A stretch of 64,000 bases of DNA, taken from Chaetorhynchus papuensis. Its lineage: Eukaryota; Chordata; Aves; Passeriformes; Rhipiduridae. The stretch covers positions 193,085 through 257,084 of the forward strand of contig VWYX01000927.1 of NCBI GenBank assembly GCA_013396525.1, read 5' to 3'. Below the pieces are notes generated by a model, which made no database searches, had not been told where the DNA came from, and saw nothing but the letters and a program-made list of their open reading frames with translations. This document shows positions 52,201 to 63,560 of this stretch, in pieces. How positions within the stretch are numbered: the stretch's first letter is position 1; each line of letters begins with the position of its first letter. The translations under genes were made by a program, and so were the position numbers.

Positions 52201-52229
52201 AAATTAAACACATCAAAGGGTTCTGCAAT
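46271..52229. other. Unassigned non-coding stretch
   Basis: No gene or interspersed repeat family is recognised. It includes T11 at 47813-47823 and the A-rich tract at 51424-51447. Moderately GC-richer intervals at 48300-48520 and 49780-49990 are open in several frames at once, which points to base composition rather than coding. Confidence 0.55.
51424..51447. repeat. Poly-A tract (A8-GG-A14)
   Basis: A8, two G, then A14, followed by repeated GGGGCAAATG-type sequence (GGGGCAAATGGGGGCAAATG near 51457-51476). Confidence 0.9.
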
Positions 52230-52281
52230 GTAAAAAGTACCAGAATCAACAGCAATGTCTGTTGATTCTGGTACTTTTTAC
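52230..52281. repeat. Perfect 23-bp inverted repeat with 6-base loop
   Basis: The left arm, 52230-52252, begins GTAAAAAGTACC and ends AATCAACAG. The loop is CAATGT (52253-52258). The right arm, 52259-52281, is the exact reverse complement with no mismatch. GCAATGT occurs just before the left arm (52225-52231) and again at the end of the left arm through the loop (52252-52258). As RNA the segment would fold into a stable 23-bp hairpin. It is too short and too perfect for a typical microRNA precursor, and it does not match the terminal repeats of a DNA transposon that I know. A template-switch replication error is the simplest source. Confidence 0.97.
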
Positions 52282-53125
52282 CAAGATGCATTCCCAGGGG
52301 TGAAAGTGCTTCTGGCCAAAGTCTGCTAGAAAAGAGAAACACAAATTGAAGTGCTTTCTGTATCCATAGGAATACTGTAGCTCCACATGCCTCAGGTAAA
52401 AAACCCAGACCTCTCACAACTTGCAACTCTGCCCACTGTATCTTATGGACATATTTGTTATTCTTTTCCATAATTCTTAGTTTACAGTTAATTTCCTCTG
52501 GGTTCAGAATACAAGTGAGGCTGAGAACGTGCTGTGCCCAGGAATGCTGCTCTTCAGCTGCAGCCTCAGGAAGATGGATAACCTCCTGTGAGACATGGCA
52601 CCAGAAGCCCATGCACACCACTTTAGAGAAGGGAATCTCTCATGCAGGAGAAGTTTCTAGTGCTCTGCTTGTATAGCCAAAGGTGTCTAAAGCTCAGATG
52701 GACTCTTTTTTTTCCACGTCCTACAGCACTGGTTCTGCACTGCCCCTCTAGGCCCAGGACCCTGTTACAGAACTGTTATCAGTATCGAGAGATCTGAAAC
52801 ACAACTGCTGCACAGCGCATGTGCTTTTATAACTGTTCATATCTTGATGAACTAATGATGGGAAAGGAAGAGAAAAAAATGTGTAAAAGCCTTAAACAGA
52901 CGTGATAGCAATTTTTCTTGATTTTATCTTATCACTTTAAAAAAAGTGATTGTTAAACCAGTTTTTAATGTTAGAAAATATCAGCACAGCAGACCCAGAC
53001 TCAAGAAAGGGAATGGAATCTCTCTGAAATGCTGGGATAGCCTTGAATTTTATTATTTGGGTAGCCCAACTGCGGAAAAGTCATAGTCCCCAAATACCCA
53101 TTAATAGGTACTTTCAAGGACTTTT

Positions 53126-53182
53126 GCTTCTGTACAGAAGCAGAGACTTTTGTAGAGACTTTTCCTTCTTGTAGAGAAAGTC
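53126..53182. repeat. 16-bp palindrome followed by short duplications
   Basis: GCTTCTGTACAGAAGC (53126-53141) is a perfect palindrome. AGAGACTTTT follows twice in tandem (12-bp period), and TGTAGAGA is then repeated, so the segment looks locally rearranged. Confidence 0.85.
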
Positions 53183-54513
53183 ATATTTTTTAATGTAATT
53201 TGCAGAATGCTACTCTACAGTTCTTGAAAACATTCTGAAATATGACATATGACCCTGACAATTGCAATGGAATTTCAACTGTTTTGGTCTTCTTCCTTAT
53301 CCTTGTTCTCTTTAACTCTTTAAGTCTTTTCATTTTTCTATTCCATTATCATAATAGACTATTCCAAAATGCTTTTAATCATTTTGTTTAAATAATGAAT
53401 TTTGTTTCTTGATGTCATTAGGCTTTCCATTAAAACAAAAAGTCAATAAAATCTTCCATAAAATAAAGCATATTCCAATCAAGTTCCAATAAAGTAGAAC
53501 AATTGTATTTCAACAGCTCTGAAAACTGCCTTATACTTTACTTGTCTGAAGTCATGGCTAAGAGTTCTGTTAGCAGAGTTCCAAAATCTAGAAAACAAGT
53601 ATCAGAAAATACCAGTTAGGCTCTTACAGTAGCCCACATATATATTATCCTTGTAGTGACAAACAGAGTTACATATAAGATTCAGTGGCTGTATGAGTTA
53701 AAGAATAAATATACGAATGGGGAAGTAAAAAAGCCAAAACAACACAGAAAAAAAGCCCCACAGCACCACAAAAGTTCAGTCATAACTCTGAGGAAAGTAA
53801 CTCTAAATGAAAGTGAATGAGGTAAAAAAATCATTAATGACAACCTAAAATACATAGGACCCATAAGTTCCTTTTCCGAGAATCCTAAATTAATTGCAAT
53901 CACTTTTCCATTGAGTGATGGCCTTTGTTGTGGCTGTTGTTGTTGCAGTTGGTGGGTTTTTGGAGTTGTGGGATATTTTAAATTTTTTCCTTGATGTCTG
54001 AAATCAAATCCTTTCAGAAGGCCAGAGGAAACCCTTGTGCCTCATGCAGCCATGAGCTCGTCCAGCTCCAGAACAGTTCCATAAAGCCAGTTCTCCACAT
54101 CAGTACTTGTGCAATGTGGTATTCCTCAACACTATTTTCCTCTGTGAGCACAGATGGGCAGAAAAGCCCATTTGCTCTTTAGAGCCTCCCTTCTGCCTGG
54201 GTTTATCAGCCATAGGCTCAACCATGCAGTTCCCAGACTTACATATATCCCAGTACATATATTTTACTGCAGGAGCTGCCTGCTCACACAGCCTGCTGAC
54301 TGTAGTTCATGTGCTGCAGCTACAGCAAATATATAGTGTCTTGCAGTGATTGCTCAATCAGTTCTGTGTAAAAACAGCTCCTAGAGCTATCAACAATTAT
54401 ATACAAGCCCATACAGCACACAAATTAAGAAGTCTCTTTCCTATAATCTTTAATCCTCACTCCTTTAAATGCAAAACTCTAAGAAAAATGGGGAAAAAAA
54501 AGCCATTATTTGA

Positions 54514-54532
54514 GACTTCACAAAGTGAAGTC
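54514..54532. repeat. Short perfect inverted repeat
   Basis: GACTTCAC-AAA-GTGAAGTC, 8-bp arms with a 3-base loop. Confidence 0.9.
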
Positions 54533-57521
54533 ATATGAAGTCTTAAGGCAAAGAGTTTATCAGTCATCCAAAACTCTTATTGAAATGTCATGGAGTTCCT
54601 GAATGCAACAAGAAGTTCTGCATTATGGATTGTTGAGGTCAAAATGAATACCATTTCATATAGACATTTTTTTTTAGATATATTCATATATACATTTGCA
54701 GCAAACCTTGGGCTATGTTTAAATAAAAAAGACATTTTAAGATCTTCAGCGGCTGTTATGGTTAGATACTTCTTCTGATCTATTGCTACATTTAGACCAG
54801 GATGGTTTATTACCTTCCTCCTTTCACTGACAGTTGGCATATTGAAAAATTTTTTTCCATCTTCCTTATTACAAGCATCAACTTAAATGATGCAAGTGTT
54901 GAAGTCAAGAGCTGAGATTTTTCTGATAAAAAAGATTTCTTGAGACTGCACAATGTTGACATTAATAATAATATGATGAAATTATACAGCACACTGTTCA
55001 TTGTATAGTGTAATGACAGGAGCTGGGTGTTCTTGCCAAATTTCTTTACTTGGAAAGGGGTAGAAGGTACAAGCTCTCCATTTATCTGGTCTACACCAAG
55101 GTAGAATCTGGTCTAGCAGAATATGGCCCACAACAACAGTGTTACAGTTTATTTTGAAAGGGCATAGTCCGGATGAAACTAAAAATGTATGTTCTCTTAC
55201 ATATTTAAGATCCCTCAGAAGCTTAGATCAACCAAAAATTGAAAAGTATAAAAAGTTGTCACTTAAAAAATATGATGCATGCATACAATCTGTGAGCTTA
55301 GACAAGTTTTTCTATGATTACAAAGAGTTTATATTCAGATCCTCTTCATTCCATAGACTCAATCACTTTTTTCCTTCAATTTTTATGATAGTTTCTGACA
55401 GCATTTTTTGTTCAGTTTTATCTTAATTCTTCATTCCACTAATTTAGCAATATTTTTTTTTATTGGCATGTGTCCTTAAGAGGTTTTTAATTAACACTGA
55501 ACACTTGTCTCAAATTCAAATTCACTCAAAACCCTCCACAAGTGCAAGAAAGAAAAAGTACATCTAAGCATCAAAATCAGGACCATTTCCTATTTTCTTT
55601 ATTCACATTAATTCTTCCATAAAGAAAAAAACTTTGCTGGTAATTCTTGGAAATGTTTAATAGAATACATTTTTGATTGAGAAATACAGGAACTGATGAC
55701 TCTAAGACTAGGGGAAACACTGCAAAGTTGAACACAGGGTTGGATAAGAGAAAGGAAGTCCTTTATATTTTTATATCTAAATAAAATATTGTATAGAATT
55801 AGTTTCTGTAATTCATGAAGCTTGTCAATATTCGTTAATTCCAGCTTTATATTGCTAAATCATTCACTGAACTAACAATGACATTTTAGCTCCAAAAACA
55901 TATGCACAATATGTCCTCTTTCCCCCAGAATGAGATTATGGTTCTGTGTCATCTTTTCTGGGAATCTCAACCAAATCCAAGCCTGGAGGTTTTTGAACTG
56001 ACAAGAAATTGTTTACTTGAGAACAAAACAGCAGTCTCTGTAGAGGTGCTATGAAAAGTGGCTGAATTTTTCCTTTTTGAATTTTGCACTCCTTCATTCC
56101 CTAGTAAATTGTCAATCTATAGTTAGAAAAGTAACACAGAAAAAAAGGGAGTGGCTTTGGCTGTATCAGAGAAAAATATTGATTTAGTAATTGTGGCTAA
56201 AGTAAGTCACCAGGAATCATCTCTATACAGCCTGGGGAAGCAGAGGCAAGTTTTTGAAGACTTCTATAAGAAATTGGAAGCTAGAGGACACAAAATGCCA
56301 ATAAACAGTTAAAAAAAACCCCAAAAACTCAAAACACCCAAAAGATGAAGTTGATACCCTACAATTATGCATAAAACATAGACTTACTTGGCCAGATGGA
56401 TATAGCTACACATCTGATGTTGGGGATCCAAATATCAAACAGCTGAAATCTAGAGGCAACCCTTCAGGCTAATCAGAGTCTGGTCTCATGATCTGAATGT
56501 CCCTTGGCATCCAAATGAGAGAATATGAGTGGAAAAAGGAGGAAAAATTAAAATATAAATATAAATAAAACACACAGCTTTGGATAAGGGTGGCAGCTTT
56601 TGAAACAGTATTAATTGCACTGATTGATGTAGCTACTTTTCAGGTTGCTACAGAGCATTGACGTGGTGCCTGATGATAAATATACAGGAATTTAAAGCAT
56701 TAACCCACACCACAGCTGCAAAATTTATTCATTTTTGCACCTATGTGAATTGGTGCAGCCAGAAGAAAATTTCTTTATTCTTCCTCTATTAGCTTTACTA
56801 ACCAATTTCAGTACTCTTACCTTGAGCACAACTGAATGTTTCTAATTCTTTCTAAATGGAGCTGCTCTATTTTTGGACTACTAAGAGCAAAGCACTGCAG
56901 AGTGCACTCCCGTCATATGGGAGAGATGTCTGTCAATAGTATCTCTGAAGAGAATTTTCCTCTGTATCCCATAAGCAATTATTTCACTGTCTTTTGTTTT
57001 CAGAGCTCAGCCCTCAGACAGAGGGCAACTAGGAAATTTCGGCACCATCTATTGCCTTAAACTTGCCCCTACATGGATAGGTAGTTGAGGTGCCAAACAA
57101 AAGAAATAATTAAAAATAAAATCCCTGTTGGCAATGTAGTCCATCAGTAACAGTATTAAAAGGCAGTGATAGTCCTGTTCTGATTTGCAGGCAGAATTAC
57201 TGGTTGTAGCCTAAAATCAAGCGTAGGTACAGACACACTGCTAGAGATGATCTTGCTCTCTTCTGCCTCTGAAACTATCACCACCCTGCTTGAGCTGCTT
57301 GCTGAAACCAAGTCCAAGAGACACTTTCTCTTAGATTTAAGGATAGCATAGGAACGACAATAATTAGCTACGGACACTGCTGCTGGGAAATGCAAAGTAT
57401 TTTCATGGCTGTCATGCTTTAACCACAGCTTGCAATTAAACACCACACAGGCACTCAGTTGTTCCCCCTGTGTCAGGAATCAGAGGGGTAAAAGTGAGAA
57501 AACTCGTGGGTTGACACAAAG

Positions 57522-57527
57522 TTTAAT
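57522..57527 (-). terminator. Polyadenylation signal of the solo LTR
   Basis: ATTAAA on the minus strand (CCCCATTAAACTT), about 180 bp downstream of the LTR TATA box. Confidence 0.65.
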
Positions 57528-57702
57528 GGGGAAAGCAAAAGCCATGCACAGCAACAAAGCAAAACAAGGAATTAATTCACCACTTCCCATGGGCAGGCAG
57601 GTGTTTGGCCATCCCCAGAAGAGCAGGGCTCCATCACACAAAACTGTGACTTGGGAAGACAAACACCATCACTCCAAATATTCCCCTCGTTCTTCCCCCA
57701 CA

Positions 57703-57708
57703 TTTATA
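57703..57708 (-). promoter_or_regulatory. TATA box of the solo LTR
   Basis: TATAAA on the minus strand, within CTCAGCATATAAATG, at the position expected at the U3/R junction. Whether it is active is unknown. Confidence 0.7.
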
Positions 57709-57969
57709 TGCTGAGCACGATAACATACGTTTGGAATATCCCTTTGGACAGTCGGGGTCAGCTGTCCTGGCTGTGTCTCCTACCACCTCCTTGTGCACCT
57801 CCAGCCCACTCCCTGGTGGGGCAGTCTGAGAAGCTGACTATCTGCAAGCACTGCTCAGTGATCACGACAACATCCCTGGAAAATATTGGCAGCTTCCAGC
57901 CCAAATCCAAAACACAGTCCCATGTAAACTACTGTGAAGGAAATGAACTCTACCCAGTCAAAACCAACA

Positions 57970-59445
57970 CAATAAATTACTCAGAATAGCCTATCTGTGG
58001 TTATATTTGTCTGTAGCCCTTTGCCTATGCTTTGGCATGTCCTAAATGCTTTTCTTATACAGATATATTTACCATATTCTCTAACTATTTCCAGAAATCA
58101 AAGACATCACAACTGAACTAATTACATTTCAAAAAGACTTTAATTATACTCTTGGGCTTAGCTTTGCCACCATTTAAGTGGAATTGGTACAGCAGTAGAA
58201 AAGAGAAGAAAGAAAAAAATTAAGGCAGCTTACTGAGTACGCACAATATATTAATATACTTTTTATTATGGACATAACTCCTTATGAAGTTCTTATCTAC
58301 ATTAGCAGATCCATGAGTAAGCATGATGGAATGCAGCTGATATAAATCTAAAAGAAAATTAAAATCTGTTTATAAATAGCTATTATTTTTGTTTCCAGAC
58401 TGTTTAATGCTTATTCATCCAGTAATTCATTAATTTCAAATGAAGCTATAATAGAGAAAAATGATGGGATTTCACCCAAGTCCTTAAAAATACTGTTATT
58501 TTCTGGGAAGAGTTTTCTTTTTTTTAAGGGGAAGTTTTGCATATATTTTTCTAATTTCTGAGTTTCTCCTAATTGAGATATTTCTGATTTCTAGCGCAAG
58601 AATTAATCCAAGAAGGAGAAAATTCAGAGGCCTTGAACAGGACTGGATAAACCCTAGCAGGAGGAATATGAGGAAGTATTTACTAAGTGAAATGTTTCAT
58701 TTACTTAAAGGTAGAATAGTTCTCAAACCTCCTGGTAATTCCCCCTTGGATAGTCACATCTTCTTCTGTTATAAAACAGAATATATATTCAGTATTCACT
58801 TCAGTTGTCCATCTAGTTATTTACATACCACCAAAAATACATATGTGTGGACATATAAAAAATAGCATATAAGGTATTAATACCAAGATCTCCTTAGGCT
58901 TTACCCCTTGCCCTGAGCAGGGCTCAGCTGAGTTCTCCAGGTGCCCCATGGCTGAGTGCCCATTGCACAGCCTGTCTGAGCTCAGCTTTGGGAATGCTGC
59001 CAGAGAAGGACCTGGCAGCCCCAAGCAGTCCCTGGGCAACACTGGGGGACTGGGGGGCATCTTTCACATCTTCCCTGGAAGCAGAGAGAAGGCAGGGATG
59101 CAAAGAAGCAATAATAAATCCAAGGAGACACAAAGTTCAGGAGGAAGAAAGCATCAACATCATTGTTTCTCCTGCCATTGTTACCTTGAGAATCATCCTT
59201 GTCATCCTAATGAAAATATCAAAATGCCAAATGGAGAAATAATTTTAACTTCACTCTCCCTGATTTTGCCCAAGGAGGATTGCGGTACCACCTTTAAAGA
59301 GTGGGGAAACATTAAAAGAGTGATAAGAACATAAGAATCAAGGGGGAGGCACTAGGTGTGACTTTTTTATATGATGATTTTTATTATATAATTGGTGGGG
59401 CTTTTGCATATTCATTATTCAGTTTGGACTATTGGAGTTGTTACA
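57970..59445. other. Unassigned non-coding stretch
   Basis: Mostly AT-rich. 58880-59110 is GC-richer (CAGGGCTCAGCTGAG and CCCTGGGCAACACTGGGGGA) and may be an old repeat or retro-derived piece that I cannot name. No gene is recognised. Confidence 0.5.
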
Positions 59446-59447
59446 GT

Positions 59448-59806
59448 TCATTGGACTAACAGTAAAATCTTAAACTCTTCCCACATTTCCTGCTTTGAAT
59501 ATCTCAGTTCAGTGTAACTAGAATTCTTAAAATTAAAAATAGTAGTTTTATAGTTATAGTTAGAAAAACTTAGATTTGTTTCTTTCACAGGGCAAACTGC
59601 AAGAGTATTATCAACTTTATGATGCCGAGGTGCTCTATGTGCAGAGCTCCAGTGAAAACTTTGAGGGCTGCCTACAGCACTGAAACTTTTGGGAGGATAG
59701 ATTCTGTTTCTCTGTGAAGGAGTTTGATTTGGTGTGAAAAATGTGGTCAGGAGAACAAAAATCAAAGCAGCATTCCAGCACCAATTCTGAACCTTGTGCT
59801 TCGATG
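59448..59806 (-). other. Weak exon candidate with acceptor-like site
   Basis: On the minus strand, CTTTCTTTCTTCAG (ending at 59807) is a good 3' splice-site sequence. The frame that follows stays open from 59806 down to 59448. The first part encodes a short hydrophobic stretch (ALIFVLLTTFF) followed by a basic, proline- and serine-rich segment. I do not recognise the protein. The later part (below about 59570) is AT-rich and looks non-coding, and no convincing donor is evident. It may be a chance frame behind a cryptic acceptor, or an exon of an unknown or fast-evolving transcript. Confidence 0.15.
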
Positions 59807-61877
59807 CTGAAGAAAGAAAGTTAGTGTTACCACAAATCAAAGGTACTTCATTAGCTCCTGCTTTTTATGAGGTTGCTGAGGCAAATTTTACAATACAGTT
59901 TTAAACATCATTAACTTTGTGACCTTAACATTAATGTGTTGATACACAATTCAAATTGCATTAGTGAGCTGAGCAGCTCCTACTGTGGAAGTCTACCTCA
60001 TCTCCCCCTCCCCCCCCAAAGTCATTACAAAAGAACACATGAAGGCAAGCAGGCTTCATGCAAAACTAGGTTTACCTCTGATTTATACCACACTTTTAGT
60101 GTTTCCTTTATGGCATAAAAACCATTTGATACAAATTGGTTCAGGCTAGTGTTTCTGAAACATAACAGTACATCTAAAAAGGAGATAATGCAGCCATGGG
60201 GAATTAACTTTCATTTTTGAGTGTAAACTCTTAAGAATACAGCTACTATATTCAAGAGTTTCAAAGGAAATCATTTGATAGCAGTGTGCATTTTAATTGA
60301 AATAGTCCCACAGAAGTACTAATTTTGCAACTTAAATGACCTGCCAGCAGCACTGCAAGAGAAAAAATAATTATAAAAAAATTACTATAATAATGATAGA
60401 CACGCACCTGTTATTTTACACTGCCAGGCAACCAGTTTCATTAAAACAAAAGAAAAGTAGCACCAGTGGGTAAAGAGATGAAATTAAAGGTGGTGTGTTG
60501 ACGGCTTGAGGCTTGATGATCCATTTTTAGGGTTAGAGCTCTTTATCATGGAAGAGAATGAGAAATTTGGCTAATGCATAGAGAATTTCAGCACACTGTG
60601 TTCAACTGCTCATGTGCTTTGAATACCTATGCATAAAAAAAATGTGGTTCCTTAATCATTCTTGGCCAGATCTTACAGTTGGGATGATAATTTTCCATTA
60701 TTTTCAAAATTTACTCTAGCTTCAATACAACACCTTTCTGTTGAGATATGAATGCACAATGTCGGCAACTCAAAATTTTTCACCTTGTCATGGGATTTGG
60801 AAAGGGCAAAAAGACAATTATGAAAGGAGTAGAAATACATAAATACACATAGTGAAGTCTACCCTTGTTACTTCAATATGTAAATTGGGATGGAAGACAT
60901 AGGTCATGTTCTGGCAAATTAGTTTGTTTTCTAATCTGCTAGATTTGTTTTGGCAAGGCAGGGAACAATAAATAATTTTATTAAAGAGGAGAGAGAGACA
61001 ACTTCAAACAAGTAGAAGCTGTTTTCATTTTGTGAGAATAAAGCACATTTTTACTTGTCTACACCTTACCCTTATACTATTTTTTCCTAATTCTTTTAGC
61101 ATGTCAATAATCTTTAAAGTGTTTAAAAAGTTATTCTAGTTTATGAATTTTGTAACAAAACAAAATTTTTGGTTCTACTGTGGTAAATGCTGATGCCAAT
61201 CAGCAAAGAAGTCAACACAGAGTCCAAGAAATAGAGGAGAGTGAGCTACAGAGGATGAGAGGTGTGATGTACTTTTGTAAGAGCTATTCTGATATTAGGA
61301 CCCATTTCCCAATTAATAATTTCACTAGATAAAGGAAGAGATTACCAGATTATCAGAGAAAAAAATACAGCCACAGGGTTTGTATCAAAGTCTACTGGAG
61401 TGCTCTTCTAACCCTTCTTTAAAAACTTCTTTCAATGAACATTAACTCAAGTTAATAATATGATTCCTAATGTGATCAAAACAGCTAAAAATCACATTAG
61501 TTTAATTTCAATTTTATAGAATAAAGGTGAAAAAAGAATGAAGATCATTATAAAATAAAAAACTGTCCTCCATGATCCACTGTAAAATTTTCACAAGCAT
61601 ACCAATTGCCCAATTCTGGAAAATCTGTTTTCTGGCAAAACCAAACTCTGAGAAATGGTTTGATTAACTGCTGTTTATTCCTCCCCATGGGAGAAATTGT
61701 GCTGCACGCCACGCACGGATCAACCTGAAGTGGTTCTCAGTCACAAAGTGACAACTCTACAGCCTCAGATTCAGGACACTAATTTTATGTCTTCAGTTAT
61801 CACACTTACTACTTGATTTGCTAATCTGAAACCAACTTAAATTCTTGACTAAGTACACAGCTCTTCTCAGCACTCAC
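59807..61877. other. Unassigned AT-rich non-coding stretch
   Basis: No gene or repeat family is recognised. A C-rich run lies at 60003-60017. Confidence 0.6.
60003..60017. repeat. C-rich run
   Basis: Runs of C5 and C8 separated by one T. Such a tract is prone to slippage. Confidence 0.9.
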
Positions 61878-62096
61878 CACCTGAGCCTGGGTTTTTGCTT
61901 CTGGCTTAGTCAAGCTGTTTTCTCCACCTTGATTCTCTGACATCTGACATCCTAGGAAAGTTTCCATGGCAGCCAGCGTAAGGCACAGTTGAGCCTTGCC
62001 ATTATATTTGATAGGTTTTTTCTTTGGAGATTCGATCCAGGCTGCAATATCATTTGTCAGGAAACTAACCAAGAGATCAAAAAGAGTTTTGGACAT
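61878..62096 (-). other. Weak exon candidate ending in a GTGAGT donor
   Basis: A minus-strand frame starts with ATG at 62096. It runs 219 bases (73 codons) to CAGGTG, which is followed directly by GTGAGTGCTG, a near-consensus 5' splice site (GTGAGT complementary to 61872-61877). Codons look balanced and the peptide is mixed hydrophobic and charged (MSKTLFDLLVSFLTND, then AAWIESPKKKPIKYNG), more protein-like than its surroundings. No upstream TATA box, strong Kozak context or good acceptor is visible: a possible AG lies about 14 bases before the ATG with only a weak pyrimidine tract. I recognise no family. It could be a first or internal exon of an unknown gene, a decayed exon, or chance. Confidence 0.22.
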
Positions 62097-63099
62097 TTGG
62101 AATAGATTTGTGCTTTAGCTAGCCTTCTCAATCAAAAGGACTAAACTTAAAAAAACCCACCAACAAACAAATACCTAACAAAACACAAACAGAACCCATA
62201 GACAAACAAGCAACCTCCAAAACATACAGCAAACTAAGTGATTGCTATATACAGCTATAAAATTCTTATTTACAGACAACACACCAGTATATTATACTTG
62301 TCTGGGCAATGGGTGGTTAAGAAAAACATTATTATTTCATCTGAAGCCTTGAAAGTGATAAACCTAGGATGCTAAGCCATCTTTATGAGCTCATAGCTGA
62401 CTAAGTGAAGAAAAAAAAGAAAAAGAAAAGAGGCAATACATCTGAAATATAATCGTTCTCTAAAAGACTGAGAGGAGGAAGGTATCTCCTGCTGTGCTAA
62501 GTACCACCCTCCAATAAATGCAAAATACACCTCCCCAAGCAAACCCCTACAAACCAGTTCCCCACCTCAACAAAATCTTCTTGTGCATGGAGACAACAAT
62601 TTGCTTGGAATAATGAGATAACTGGCCAATAAGCAACTTATTCTGTAAAAGGTATTTGATACCTGGATGGTTTTGTGATGACATTAATGTACAGAATGCT
62701 ATACATATTACTGGACATATAGAAAAACAGCTGTGAGTTTCTTTCCCCTTTCCCCTACATTAAAAAAAAAAAATAAATCCAACTCACAACTTGATCAAAA
62801 AATTTGGCAAGGCAGAGAAGATAGATAGACATGAAAGATGACTCCATGAGAAAAACCCAAAACACTGGTATAAAGATGAGACTTATTTCCTCATCTACCT
62901 GTATTTTTTTCCTCCTAGGCTCACAAAAGCAGTTTGTCCACAGATTTCCCTCAATTTTATTACCCATACAAAGTTTTCTTATTGATCATCTCAGCAATTC
63001 ATCTGCTGCATGAATATACCAAACTAAAATATAACTAGTGATGAGTCTTATGGTGCAGGAATCTAATTTACTCAAAAAATATATTTCCCTGAAGAAAAA
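62097..63099. other. Unassigned AT-rich non-coding stretch
   Basis: A-rich and AC-rich segments (62150-62230, 62410-62430, and A-rich near 62761-62775). No gene or repeat family is recognised. Confidence 0.6.
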
Positions 63100-63560
63100 A
63101 ATCACAGAATCAACCACAGAATTTTTAAGGTGGGAAGTAAGCCCTGGAGCTCCTGCCCAAGCAGGGCGTTCTAGAGTTTGCTACTTAGACTTGTGTTCAG
63201 ATGTCTTTTGAATATCTTCAGAAGAGGACGCTCCACACCCTCTCCGGGCAATGTGCTCCAGTGCTCGGTCACCATCAAAATAAAGTTCTTCCTCATTTTC
63301 AGGTGGAATGTTCTGTGGTTTTTAACTACTGCTTCTCATTCTCCTGCTGCTGGGCACCACGGAGCAGAGCCTGGCTCCAGCCTCTTGGCACCTCCCTTCA
63401 GATACTTACAGATATTAAATCCCCTCTCAGCCACCTTTTCTTGAGGCTTCCTTTTGAGTGAATTGCTCCAGCCCATTAATTGTGTTCCTAGTCCTCCTCT
63501 AGACTTTCTTCAGGATCTTCATGTCTCTCTTCTAGTGAGGAGCCCAGAACTGGACATATA
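63100..63560 (-). mobile_element. CR1 LINE fragment, older subfamily (CR1-E/Y-like)
   Basis: The plus strand begins AATCACAGAATCAACCACAG, the element's 3' terminus. It continues through GCTCCAGTGCTCGGTCACCA, TCCTCATTTTCAGGTGGAAT, CTGCTGGGCACCACGGAGCA and GAGCCCAGAACTGGACATA. These match the reverse complement of a CR1 3' end from a group that differs from the copies at 3843 and 23061. It is more diverged than those two and lacks the clean tail, so it is probably an older insertion. The coding part is truncated, and open frames across it on either strand are not genes. Confidence 0.9.

Larger units (their letters stand above)
52282..57409. other. Unassigned AT-rich non-coding stretch with small hairpins
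   Basis: No gene or repeat family is recognised. Small perfect inverted repeats are ATCACTTT/AAAGTGAT at 52931-52950, the palindrome at 53126-53141, and GACTTCAC/GTGAAGTC at 54514-54532. A TTG-type repeat lies near 53935-53948. The serine-rich minus-strand frame at 57156-57446 has no recognised identity and overlaps the LTR edge. Confidence 0.55.
57410..57969 (-). mobile_element. Well-preserved solo LTR of an avian endogenous retrovirus
   Basis: The plus strand starts TGTCATGCTTTAACCACAGC and ends CAGTCAAAACCAACA, the two ends (reversed) of one of the commonest bird ERV LTRs. Diagnostic inner stretches are AAAGTGAGAAAACTCGTGGG, AACAAGGAATTAATTCACCA, ACTTGGGAAGACAAACACCA and GGAATATCCCTTTGGACAGT. 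The sense strand is minus. Its TATA box (TATAAA) is complementary to 57703-57708, and its polyadenylation signal ATTAAA to 57522-57527, giving the correct U3-R-U5 order. Length is about 560 bp, close to full length. No internal retroviral sequence flanks it, so it is a solo LTR left by recombination. The flanking 5-6 bp (CATGGC and CAATAA) do not match, so the target-site duplication is lost or the ends are off by a few bases. Confidence 0.93.

Noticed and set aside
52230..52281. Hairpin as a microRNA gene
   Set aside because: The stem is perfect and only 23 bp with a 6-base loop; a typical precursor has a longer stem with bulges.
52169..52621. 150-codon minus-strand open frame
   Set aside because: It runs straight through the perfect inverted repeat and shows no recognisable protein features.
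57430..57989. Open frames of 94 and 112 codons on the plus strand
   Set aside because: Both lie within the solo LTR, antisense to its transcription direction.
63178..63461. Two overlapping plus-strand open frames of 86 and 88 codons
   Set aside because: They are antisense to a CR1 fragment.
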